Positions 8,962 through 16,033 of a stretch of DNA of 64,000 nt are shown here, piece by piece; the first letter of the stretch is position 1; the number at the start of each line of letters is the position of its first letter. The position numbers and the translations under genes are program-made. The notes under the pieces were generated by a model, which worked only from the letters and a program-made list of their open reading frames with translations, did no database searches and was not told where the DNA came from. This DNA is from an uncultured Lachnospiraceae bacterium (lineage in GTDB: Bacteria; Bacillota; Clostridia; Lachnospirales; Lachnospiraceae), in contig CALWBQ010000038.1 in assembly GCA_944376125.1 (NCBI GenBank), positions 31,295 through 95,294 on the forward strand, read 5' to 3'.

Positions 8962-9804
8962 ATGGTAAAGCAGTTTAAAAAAGTAATGCGGAGTCCAATT
9001 TCTTGGATTGCCTTTACTCTGATTACAGTATTTGTTTTGTGTGCAGTTCTTTCGCCGATATTGGCCCCATATGATGCAGGTGCTCAAAATCTTAGAGAAA
9101 GATTTGTTCCTCCTTTTTGGATGGAAGGCGGATCACTAAATCATATTTTAGGAACTGATGATCTAGGAAGAGATATTTTGTCACGGCTCATATATGGGAG
9201 CAGAACTTCCATTGCTGTGGGATTTTTGGCAGCCTGTTTTTCTGGCGGAATCGGAATCACATTAGGACTTCTTTCGGGATATTTTTCGAAATTAGATGGC
9301 ATCATTATGAGGATCGCTGATATTCAACTGGCTTTTCCGCAGATTTTGTTATCGCTCTCGATAGTAGCAATTTTTGGCGGGGGATTTACAAAGCTGATAT
9401 TGGTTTTGGGGATAACTGGGTGGGTATCATATGCCCGAGTAATCCGCTCAGAGGTGCTGAGTATTAAGACTTCTGATTATATATTAGCAGCTCAGACAGA
9501 AGGTGTGGGGGGAGCACGAATATTGTTAAGGCATATTCTCCCCAATATTATCGCTAGGGCAGTTACTATTTCTACATTTCAGATGGCGACAGCTATTATA
9601 ACAGAATCTTCATTGAGCTTTTTAGGATTAGGAATACCACCGAATGTTCCGACTTGGGGAAATATGCTTCAATCTGGACAGCTATTTGTAGACAGCGCCT
9701 GGTGGCTTTCCTTTTTCCCGGGGCTGTGTATCATGTTAATTGTACTTTCAATCAATTTGCTTGGGGATGTCCTGAGAGATTCCCTGGCACCCAAAACAAG
9801 TTAA
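8962..9804 (+). CDS. Peptide-type ABC permease (DppC/OppC type)
   Basis: 280 residues from ATG 8962, with AGAAAGGA ten bases upstream; a TTG at 8941 overlaps the previous stop. The DppC hallmarks are HILGTDDLGRDILSRLIYGS after the first helix and the EAA loop KTSDYILAAQTEGVGGARIL, ending with GNMLQSGQ and LGDVLRDSLAP. It completes the importer started at 4300 and is the last gene of the operon, followed by a large hairpin at 9848-9890. Confidence 0.92.
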   Translation: MVKQFKKVMRSPISWIAFTLITVFVLCAVLSPILAPYDAGAQNLRERFVPPFWMEGGSLNHILGTDDLGRDILSRLIYGSRTSIAVGFLAACFSGGIGITLGLLSGYFSKLDGIIMRIADIQLAFPQILLSLSIVAIFGGGFTKLILVLGITGWVSYARVIRSEVLSIKTSDYILAAQTEGVGGARILLRHILPNIIARAVTISTFQMATAIITESSLSFLGLGIPPNVPTWGNMLQSGQLFVDSAWWLSFFPGLCIMLIVLSINLLGDVLRDSLAPKTS

Positions 9805-9847
9805 GAATGGTAGATCATTAAAATTAGTTTAGTATACAGAACGAGAA

Positions 9848-9890
9848 GACAGCCGTCGGCAGACTATAGCATGGTCTGCCGGCGGCTGTC
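9848..9890. terminator. Long hairpin between convergent genes
   Basis: A 17-bp stem (9848-9864 with 9874-9890, one G-U pair, 9-base loop) lies between the peptide operon (plus) and the CmpB-type gene (minus, ending at 9893). There is no good T-run on either side, so it may work as a bidirectional transcription end or as a processing barrier. Confidence 0.6.
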
Positions 9891-9892
9891 GG

Positions 9893-11251
9893 TTATTCTA
9901 CCAGTATTGCGTTGGGATAAATCCTTTCCATGCGCGCGTCATCGAAATGATCATCCAGGAACCGGCCTATGGCGGTGGAAGAAGGATCGGAAGCGGTATG
10001 GCGTTCCGTGTAGCGAGCCAGGGCAAGTGCGGAGAGAGCCATGTTCAGCACCATGAAGACAACCAGAACCCAAGTAAGCGGGACGCCGGCTTTTTTGGGG
10101 ATCCGTTCGATCCATTTGGAAAAAATTGGGTACAGAAATTTAAGCCAGACAACTGCGGCGATTCCCCAGAAAAAGCAGTATAGAAGGTTGATTCGGCCGC
10201 CTAGATTGAAAGGAATTGCGCTGTAATCCCAGAAGACTGTTCCAAAGGCTAGCTCCGTGGCAACACTGCACATGTACTCGTAGGCTCCGCCCAGGACTGT
10301 GCCGGTGATAAAGATAAAATGATCGCTGCGGTCTTTGTACTTATATAAAAGAGCGGTTAAAAGGGCGCAGCCAAATCCCCAGACGATGCTGAAGGGGCCG
10401 TACACCAGGCTGCTTCGGCTCATCAGGACGCCGGTAGTGGCCAGGCAGAAGATCGTTTCCGTGATATCTCCCACTAAAGAGCCCAGGAAAAACAGCCAGA
10501 ACAATTTATAAAAACCGCAGCCGGCAGCGAAGATGCCGGCTTTTTCTCTGGCCAGGTCCCGTTTGCGCTGAGCCTCTAACTGGGCTTTAACAAGTTCTTT
10601 TGCGGCCAGATGGGGATAAGCCCTGGAGACACGCTTCTGTACCCAGCCTGCCACCCCGGCCCCGAGCTGGTCTGCAGCTTTCTGCAGTCCCTCTGATACC
10701 TCTTCCACCAAATCCAGACGCGTATTTTTAATGCGAAAATGGAGGCTCAGGATTCCGATAATGGAACCAAAGAGATCTACCGCCAGGATGCCGTAAAACA
10801 CGGCCAGAAGGATATTTCCAAGGTGTTTGGGGATCAGAGCGATAAGCCGGCTGAGGAAGGGATTTACAAACCAGATGCAGAGGATTGCGGCAAGCCCCCA
10901 GACGACGCTGTATGGAAGGCTGACATAGCCTTCAAATTGCAGCTTCCTTCGGGAGTAATCCCACCATTTCCGGTGAAAGATTCGTTCCAGGACGAATCCA
11001 GTGAAAAAGGATACCGCTGCAGACAGAATCACTCCGCCGAGAAACAGAAAGAAGATCCGGTTTTTTAATTCTGGCAGAAAGAGGGCAAAGGCCAAAGCGC
11101 CGAAGCCGTATGCCGGGCACATCGGTCCGTATAAAAAACCGACATCGACAAATTTCTTTTCCCTGACAGCGGCGCCTGCCGTTCCGATAACCCAGCCGGC
11201 TAGGGAGTAAATGAGAAAGAACCAGAGAAGCTGATATGCTGTGTAGTCCAT
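9893..11251 (-). CDS. CmpB-type putative ABC permease, duplicated membrane protein
   Basis: 452 residues from ATG 11251, behind AAAGGAGGA. Two homologous membrane halves, each about 140 residues, resemble the 'putative ABC-transporter type IV' (CmpB) family. The N-half has FLYGPMCPAYGFGAL and KWWDYSRRKLQFEGY; the C-half has LVYGPFSIVWGFGCAL and VFWDYSAIPFNLGG. A basic soluble linker (residues ~185-250) separates them. No ATPase gene adjoins it, so transport activity is unproven. The gene ends three bases from the 9848-9890 hairpin. Confidence 0.75.
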   Translation of the reverse strand: MDYTAYQLLWFFLIYSLAGWVIGTAGAAVREKKFVDVGFLYGPMCPAYGFGALAFALFLPELKNRIFFLFLGGVILSAAVSFFTGFVLERIFHRKWWDYSRRKLQFEGYVSLPYSVVWGLAAILCIWFVNPFLSRLIALIPKHLGNILLAVFYGILAVDLFGSIIGILSLHFRIKNTRLDLVEEVSEGLQKAADQLGAGVAGWVQKRVSRAYPHLAAKELVKAQLEAQRKRDLAREKAGIFAAGCGFYKLFWLFFLGSLVGDITETIFCLATTGVLMSRSSLVYGPFSIVWGFGCALLTALLYKYKDRSDHFIFITGTVLGGAYEYMCSVATELAFGTVFWDYSAIPFNLGGRINLLYCFFWGIAAVVWLKFLYPIFSKWIERIPKKAGVPLTWVLVVFMVLNMALSALALARYTERHTASDPSSTAIGRFLDDHFDDARMERIYPNAILVE

Positions 11252-11327
11252 AAGTCCTCCTTTGTACAATCAGTTAATGAAGGCGGATGAATTAAGCCGC
11301 GATATGCTTATCATAGCACTGAACAGG

Positions 11328-11362
11328 AGAAAAGAAAAGAGCCATTCATTTCCGAATGGCCC
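11328..11362 (-). terminator. Terminator after spoIIID
   Basis: On the minus strand GCCATTC and GAATGGC (11341-11347 with 11354-11360) form a 7-bp stem, followed by a T-rich tract (TCTTTTCTTT), just past the spoIIID stop. Confidence 0.75.
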
Positions 11363-11370
11363 TCTGTCCC

Positions 11371-11649
11371 TCATTCTTCTTCCTGCTTGCTGCACATCTG
11401 CAGGCGATGCTGATACTTTTCCCTGGTTGCCATCCCACCGCGGATATGGCGCTCCGATTTGTTGATATCCAGGACTTTTCGGGTCTGCTCAGCCAGGAAG
11501 GGGTTAATTGTGATCAAACGCTCAGTACAATCCTTATGCACCGTCGACTTGCTGATCCCGAATTTTTTCGCCGTTTGTCTCACCGTTGCATTATGGTCTA
11601 TGATGTAATTGGCGATGGCGACTGCCCGTTCTTCGATATATTCCTTCAT
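11371..11649 (-). CDS. spoIIID: Sporulation transcription factor SpoIIID
   Basis: 92 residues, close to the Bacillus SpoIIID length. The whole protein matches: MKEYIEERAVAIANYIIDHN, then the helix-turn-helix ATVRQTAKKFGISKSTVHKD, then ERLITINPFLAEQTRKVLDI and the basic recognition segment ERHIRGGMATREKY. SpoIIID acts in the mother cell with sigma-E to switch on and repress sporulation genes. The gene shows that the organism belongs to an endospore-forming lineage. It is transcribed away from the recombinase/capsule region. Confidence 0.95.
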   Translation of the reverse strand: MKEYIEERAVAIANYIIDHNATVRQTAKKFGISKSTVHKDCTERLITINPFLAEQTRKVLDINKSERHIRGGMATREKYQHRLQMCSKQEEE

Positions 11650-11787
11650 GGGTCTACCCCTGAGAACGTTTTTTACATCATATTAAGTTTCAGGAGAATT
11701 TATGCATGGCCTTTTCTGCCGCTCTGCTGCAGCTGACCACAGTTTCTGACGGAGGACATCCGCCGGAAATCCCAAAACCGCCAACTC

Positions 11788-11821
11788 AAAAAAAACGAAT
11801 AACAGAGCTCTCTGCTATTCG
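11788..11821 (-). terminator. Minus-strand terminator with no annotated gene in front of it
   Basis: CGAATA and CAGAG (11796-11807) pair with CTCTG and TATTCG (11810-11821), with an A/C mismatch, followed on the minus strand by eight T (11788-11795). It would stop RNA from the minus-strand promoter at 11955-11983, about 165 bases upstream. No reading frame lies between them. Confidence 0.75.
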
Positions 11822-11890
11822 TCCTGATCCCAACAGTTTATAGAACTGTCATTCGTTATAATTTTTCTGAACCAACGCCTCACTTTTGCC

Positions 11891-11912
11891 GCATAAGATA
11901 ATATTATACGAC
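11891..11912 (+). repeat. Left copy of a 22-bp inverted repeat flanking the recombinase
   Basis: The core ATAAGATAATATTATA with flanks (11891-11912) recurs in inverted orientation at 13356-13377, with 20 of 22 bases identical; the differences are the second base and the fourth base from the end. The match stops sharply at both ends. The size and spacing fit recombination sites of a tyrosine recombinase, whose gene lies between them. Confidence 0.7.
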
Positions 11913-11954
11913 ACAGCGCCGTCGGATCTCCCGCTTATCTGCTATTCTTGTAGT

Positions 11955-11983
11955 ATTATACACGATTTGAGGCATGATGGCAA
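11955..11983 (-). promoter_or_regulatory. Sigma-A-type promoter inside the inverted repeats, pointing away from the capsule genes
   Basis: On the minus strand TTGCCA (plus 11978-11983) is followed after exactly 17 bases by TATAAT (plus 11955-11960). It lies 43 bases inside the left repeat and fires leftward through it to the terminator at 11788-11821. Inversion of the segment would place it next to the right repeat, firing toward the capsule operon. I found no other convincing element in the rest of the 11650-12156 gap. Confidence 0.7.
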
Positions 11984-12156
11984 GAGGTTACGTTCGCTTT
12001 CCTGCGGAATGCTTTTTACGGATTCACAGGCTCTTTCACAGATTTCTTGTGATTGCCTGGCGAGCTCCAATAAGGGCCGTTGCTTCTGGGATCTCTACGG
12101 GAATGGGTCATGGAATCCGTTAAAAATAGAATCACATGAAAGGAGTCTCTTACGAC

Positions 12157-13284
12157 ATGGCACGGAAATCCTCTACAGGAAATAATATTTATCAAAGGAA
12201 AGACGGTCGTTGGGAGGGACGTCTCCGTACGGGAACTGTAAATGGAAGAACCGTATTTTCCTATATTTACGCCAGCTCCTACGAGGAAGCAGTAAGAAAA
12301 TTATCAGAATTAATCAAGAAATCATCCGAGACGGATGCTCGGCAGCCTGAGAATTCATTTCGAGCGATTGCCGGGGAATGGATGAAGCTGCAGAATCTGC
12401 GGCTAAAGCCTGCAAGTCTTTCAGCCTATGCAAATATCCTGAATTCCTATTTGTTCCCGAACTTTGGAGACAGAGCAATTTCTAATATTGGCAGGGCAGA
12501 AGTGGTCTCTTTTGCATACAGTTTAATGAAATGCAGAAACGCGGAACAAAAAGGGCTTTCCGCAAGCACAGTCAGCACCATCCTGACTGTATCAAAAAGT
12601 ATTTTTCGCTATGCCTCTCAAGAGAGAGGACTTGCTGTGGCCGATATTTGCGGTATCTCTATCAAGCAGAACAAAAATGAGCCGCCATTTCTTTCTAAAG
12701 AGGAGCAGTCGCTGCTTCTGTGCTGGCTTTGCAAACATATGTCTCCCTGCAATCTCGGAATTCTTTTAAGTCTGTACACAGGGATCCGTCTGGGAGAGCT
12801 CTGTGCCCTAAAATGGAAAGATATTTCTAAGAAGGACCAGTCTGTCATGGTTTATCAAACCATGCAGCGGGTACAGCGGCCGGAGGAAAAGCGAACAGAG
12901 GTCGTCATACAGGCGCCCAAAAGCGCTTCCGCTATCCGCACAATCCCTGTTGCAAAGGAGATTGCCGTCCTGCTTGCGCAGAACCGGAAAGGGGATGACG
13001 CATATCTTCTTACCGGCGAGCCAGACTATTATCTGGAACCGCGCACCCTTCAAAGAAGATTTAAAAAAGTTTTAAAGGAGAGCGGGCTTGGAGATATCAA
13101 TTTTCATGCCCTCCGCCATACGTTTGCAACTCGGGGAATTGAAGCCGGCTTCGATCCCAAAACACTGAGTTCTGTGCTGGGACATGCCACGGTCAGTATG
13201 ACGTTAAACAGGTATGTGCATCCAACTATGGAGCAAAAGCAGCGGAACATGAATCTGCTTTCCGGATTATTCGCCGTCAAATAA
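12157..13284 (+). CDS. Tyrosine site-specific recombinase (phage/Tn916 integrase type)
   Basis: 375 residues from ATG 12157, behind AAAGGAG (the in-frame ATG at 12136 precedes that site). An AP2-like arm-binding domain (NNIYQRKDGRWEGRLRTG, residues ~8-60) and a SAM-like core-binding domain (~70-165) precede the catalytic domain. Catalytic residues seen: Arg in TGIRLGELCALKW, HxLR in NFHALRHTFATRG, His in LGHATVSMTL and the nucleophile Tyr in NRYVHPT. No excisionase, relaxase or phage genes are nearby. The 22-bp inverted repeats around it suggest an inversion enzyme rather than a remnant of a mobile element. Confidence 0.92.
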   Translation: MARKSSTGNNIYQRKDGRWEGRLRTGTVNGRTVFSYIYASSYEEAVRKLSELIKKSSETDARQPENSFRAIAGEWMKLQNLRLKPASLSAYANILNSYLFPNFGDRAISNIGRAEVVSFAYSLMKCRNAEQKGLSASTVSTILTVSKSIFRYASQERGLAVADICGISIKQNKNEPPFLSKEEQSLLLCWLCKHMSPCNLGILLSLYTGIRLGELCALKWKDISKKDQSVMVYQTMQRVQRPEEKRTEVVIQAPKSASAIRTIPVAKEIAVLLAQNRKGDDAYLLTGEPDYYLEPRTLQRRFKKVLKESGLGDINFHALRHTFATRGIEAGFDPKTLSSVLGHATVSMTLNRYVHPTMEQKQRNMNLLSGLFAVK

Positions 13285-13355
13285 TGCAGCGCCGGCCGTC
13301 AGGAAAAGCCGTCAGAGAGCTAAAAAACACAGGTAGTAAGAGCTTTTGATTCTGG

Positions 13356-13377
13356 GTCATATAATATTATCTTATAC
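13356..13377 (-). repeat. Right copy of the 22-bp inverted repeat
   Basis: The reverse complement of 13356-13377 matches 11891-11912 at 20 of 22 positions. It lies between the recombinase stop and the first capsule-operon gene (13482). It contains a TATAAT-like string, but there is no -35 hexamer at 16-18 bases, so I see no sigma-A promoter for the capsule genes in the present orientation. Confidence 0.7.
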
Positions 13378-13481
13378 GACTTATTCCTTTTTATGCATCT
13401 GTAATTTTGCTGAAAACAAATTAAATGGAGGCATGAAGTGCAGCCGGCGCCGAATGTTTGCACGAAGGAGGCAGGCGAGGC

Positions 13482-13727
13482 ATGAAAGCAGGTTCCCTAT
13501 TGGATACGATGTCGATACAGATGGGCTGCACGTATCTTTCAGACTTGTGTTTTTTAAGCGGATTTCAGTATAGAAAACTGGCAGAAATACTGAACTCTCT
13601 CCCGGCTGAAGCGTTTGACCTGCGGGAATGGAACGATGCTTTGCACTATTTAACTAGAGAAAATCAGCCGGGAATGAATGCAGAGCAGTCCAGAGCCGTA
13701 TTGATTGCATGGCTTTTAAAACAGTGA
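13482..13727 (+). CDS. Small protein of unknown function at the head of the capsule operon
   Basis: 81 residues from ATG 13482 (MKAGSLLDTMSIQMGCTYLS), with AAGGAGG and a nearer GAGG upstream; an in-frame ATG at 13458 has no ribosome binding site. The protein is probably all-helical and has no signal peptide or membrane segment. Its C-half (AEAFDLREWNDALHYLT, then a segment ending VLIAWLLKQ) is amphipathic. It lies 48 bases before the Wzz/kinase gene on the same strand. Function unknown; a regulator or partner of the capsule machinery is only a guess from position. Confidence 0.6.
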   Translation: MKAGSLLDTMSIQMGCTYLSDLCFLSGFQYRKLAEILNSLPAEAFDLREWNDALHYLTRENQPGMNAEQSRAVLIAWLLKQ

Positions 13728-13775
13728 TTAATACGGCTGTATGAAAATACGAGAGCAACAGGAGATACTATCGTT

Positions 13776-15299
13776 ATGGAAACATCCCAGGCAGCGGCCA
13801 GCCACTCTGAAAACATATATATACCTGATGTAATCCGGGGACTCTGGAAGCGGAAACACCCTATTTTATGCGGCGCGGCAATTGGATCCGTTTTTTTCTT
13901 AGCGGTTTCATGGTTTTTGGTCACCCCGCTTTATGAGGCTTCCGTGACGCTTTATGTGAACAACAGCATTTCAAAAGAGAATATTGGCTATATTACACAG
14001 GGAGATCTTTACGCCTCCACTCAGCTGGTGGATACCTATGCTGCCATTATTTTAAGCGATTCTATTTTGGAGGATGTCATACGTGATGCCGGCCTGGATA
14101 TGGAGATTGATGATCTGGCCAGAATACTGGATATGGATGCCGTCAACGACACAGAGGTATTTACGGTTTCCGCCCGCCATCCTTCCCCAGAGACCGCTGC
14201 GGAGATTGTGGATTCCATTGCCAGGATAGCACCGGAACAGATCGCGGATATTGTAAGAGGAAGTTCTGTGACCGTAATCAGCTATGCGCGGATCCCTAAA
14301 GAGATTGCGTTTCCAAATTACAGCCTGATGACACTTATCGGTTTTATTTCCGGAACCTGTCTGGTCTCTGGATTTCTGCTCATCCGGGAACTGCTGAATA
14401 CGCGGATTCAAACAGCGGCCGATTTCTCGCGCTGGAAATATCCGCTCATTGCATCGGTGCCGAATTTCCTGGACAAAAAACAGGCAGACTGCGGCTATGG
14501 CCAAAAGAGAAATACAAAGAAGAAATCAAGAACGGTTTCTTGTATGCTGTCGGAAAATACGCCTTTCGCTGTCCAGGAAGCCTATAAGACACTTCGCACT
14601 AATATCCTTTTTTCTTCTCCGGATCAGGGGAAAAGGGTAATTCTCATTTCCAGCAGTCTGCGCGGTGAGGCAAAAAGCACCACCTCTATCAACTTGTCCA
14701 TTGCCTTTGCCCAAAACCAGTCAAGTGTCTTATTAATCGACTGTGACCTGCGCCTTCCTTCCATTGCAAAATATCTGGGACTCAGACAGTCTCCCGGTCT
14801 GACCGATCTGATCCTGGGGATGGAGACAGACAAGAGCGTATTCCATGTGTTAAAGAGTGGGCTCCATGTGCTGACATCCGGCACCATTCCGCCCAATCCA
14901 ACAGAGATGCTCGGCTCAAAAAAGATGGGGCATTTTATAACGCATATGTCTGAACAATATGATTATATTATCATAGATACTCCGCCGTTGGGAATCATGC
15001 CGGATGCTGCTATCCTTTCCCAATATGCCACAGATGTCATACTGGTTGCCAGACAGGATATGGCAGAGCGGGCGGAGCTGGATGCTGTAGTAAAAAAGCT
15101 GGAGCTGGCAAAGGCCAAAATTCTTGGCTTTGTCTTTACCGATGTGACGGAATCCAACCGGAGCGCGTATAAAAAGTACAGTTACCACTATAGTTATCCC
15201 AGGCAAAATGTCTCCGAGGATAGTCAGGACGTTCCCAAAAAGAGCCGCAGAAAACCAGGGGTGTACCTGGCAGGCGAAAAAGCAGGTGACAAATCGTGA
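13776..15299 (+). CDS. Capsule chain-length determinant fused to a bacterial tyrosine kinase (CpsC-CpsD / Wzc type)
   Basis: 507 residues. A Wzz domain lies between two membrane helices (~residues 28-50 and ~186-208), followed by a linker and a BY-kinase domain (FAVQEAYKTLRTNILFSS). Walker A' is VLLIDCDLRLPS and Walker B is DYIIIDTPPLG. The C-terminus has a tyrosine cluster (SAYKKYSYHYSYP), the usual autophosphorylation site. Most Firmicutes split these parts into two proteins; here they are one. The P-loop reads LRGEAKSTT, with Ala299 where the family has Gly before the lysine. The next gene is its likely phosphatase, with a 4-base overlap. Confidence 0.92.
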   Translation: METSQAAASHSENIYIPDVIRGLWKRKHPILCGAAIGSVFFLAVSWFLVTPLYEASVTLYVNNSISKENIGYITQGDLYASTQLVDTYAAIILSDSILEDVIRDAGLDMEIDDLARILDMDAVNDTEVFTVSARHPSPETAAEIVDSIARIAPEQIADIVRGSSVTVISYARIPKEIAFPNYSLMTLIGFISGTCLVSGFLLIRELLNTRIQTAADFSRWKYPLIASVPNFLDKKQADCGYGQKRNTKKKSRTVSCMLSENTPFAVQEAYKTLRTNILFSSPDQGKRVILISSSLRGEAKSTTSINLSIAFAQNQSSVLLIDCDLRLPSIAKYLGLRQSPGLTDLILGMETDKSVFHVLKSGLHVLTSGTIPPNPTEMLGSKKMGHFITHMSEQYDYIIIDTPPLGIMPDAAILSQYATDVILVARQDMAERAELDAVVKKLELAKAKILGFVFTDVTESNRSAYKKYSYHYSYPRQNVSEDSQDVPKKSRRKPGVYLAGEKAGDKS

Positions 15300-15997
15300 G
15301 GACGGTCATAGATTTTCATTCTCATATTCTTCCTGGAATAGATGACGGCAGTGAAACCGCAGAGATGTCAGAGCAAATGCTGGAATTATCAAAGGAGCAG
15401 GGGATCGGCGCAATCGCCGCGACGCCGCATTTTTATGCTGGCCAGACGACACTGGATGCCTTTTTAAAAAAACGCGAGGCCGCGTTTTTAAAAATCCGGG
15501 ATGCGGCCGTACGCTGCGGCATTGATTTGTTTTTAGGCGCTGAAACTGCTTTTTTTCCCGGTATCGGAAATGCTGACGGGGTCCGGCATCTTACCATCGA
15601 TGGGACTTCCCTCCTGCTTCTTGAAATGCCGTTCCGAGAATGGACCCGCCGCGATGTGGAAGAGCTGGAAAAGCTCACCGCCCGGGGGCTGACCCCTCTG
15701 CTGGCTCACATTGAACGCTATTTTTCCTGCCAGAAGGACAGGAAGATTATAGCGGAGCTGTATTCTCTTCCGGTTCTTGGCCAGGTAAATGCCGGAGCTC
15801 TGCTGAGCTGGAGGACAAGGCGGCTGGCTCTTAAACTGTTTGTCCACGACATGGCTCATCTGCTCGGTTCAGATTGTCACAATGTATCTTCGCGTTCACC
15901 AAATCTGGCCCGGGGAAGAAGCGTGATAGAAGAGAGGCTTGGCAGCAGCTGCCTTTTTCAGATAGATAGGCTTGGAAAAGAGGTATTTGGGCTGTAA
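15296..15997 (+). CDS. CpsB-type PHP protein-tyrosine phosphatase
   Basis: 233 residues from GTG 15296, overlapping the kinase stop. The PHP metal-binding motifs are present: IDFHSHILPGIDDGS at the start, AATPHFY, a Glu in LFLGAETAFFP, LLAHIERY and the C-terminal LLGSDCHN. These enzymes dephosphorylate the tyrosine cluster of CpsD kinases using manganese. The translational coupling to the kinase supports this pairing. It is cytoplasmic, with no signal peptide. Confidence 0.92.
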   Translation: MRTVIDFHSHILPGIDDGSETAEMSEQMLELSKEQGIGAIAATPHFYAGQTTLDAFLKKREAAFLKIRDAAVRCGIDLFLGAETAFFPGIGNADGVRHLTIDGTSLLLLEMPFREWTRRDVEELEKLTARGLTPLLAHIERYFSCQKDRKIIAELYSLPVLGQVNAGALLSWRTRRLALKLFVHDMAHLLGSDCHNVSSRSPNLARGRSVIEERLGSSCLFQIDRLGKEVFGL

Positions 15998-16033
15998 AAA
16001 AGTCCCTGTATTGAAAGGAACCTTTTAGGATCA

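Larger units (their letters stand above)
11788..11948 (-). ncRNA. Candidate short untranslated transcript (~160 nt)
   Basis: The strong promoter at 11955-11983 (minus) and the terminator at 11788-11821 define an RNA of about 160 nt without a convincing reading frame. It could fold into a rod in which GAUCCGACG pairs with CGUUGGUUC and CGUAUAA with UUAUGCG, then an ACAGUU/AACUGU hairpin, then the terminator. The rod tip is the left inverted repeat (11891-11912). It may be a real small RNA, or only the off-state product of an invertible promoter. I do not recognise an RNA family. Confidence 0.4.

Noticed and set aside
10739..11068. Plus-strand reading frame inside the CmpB-type gene
   Set aside because: It has no ribosome binding site or recognisable product and is antisense to a well-supported gene.
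11891..13377. Recombinase gene as remnant of an integrative element with attL/attR
   Set aside because: The repeats are inverted, not direct (20/22 only in inverted alignment), and no excisionase, relaxase or phage gene is present. Inversion fits better, though a remnant cannot be fully excluded.
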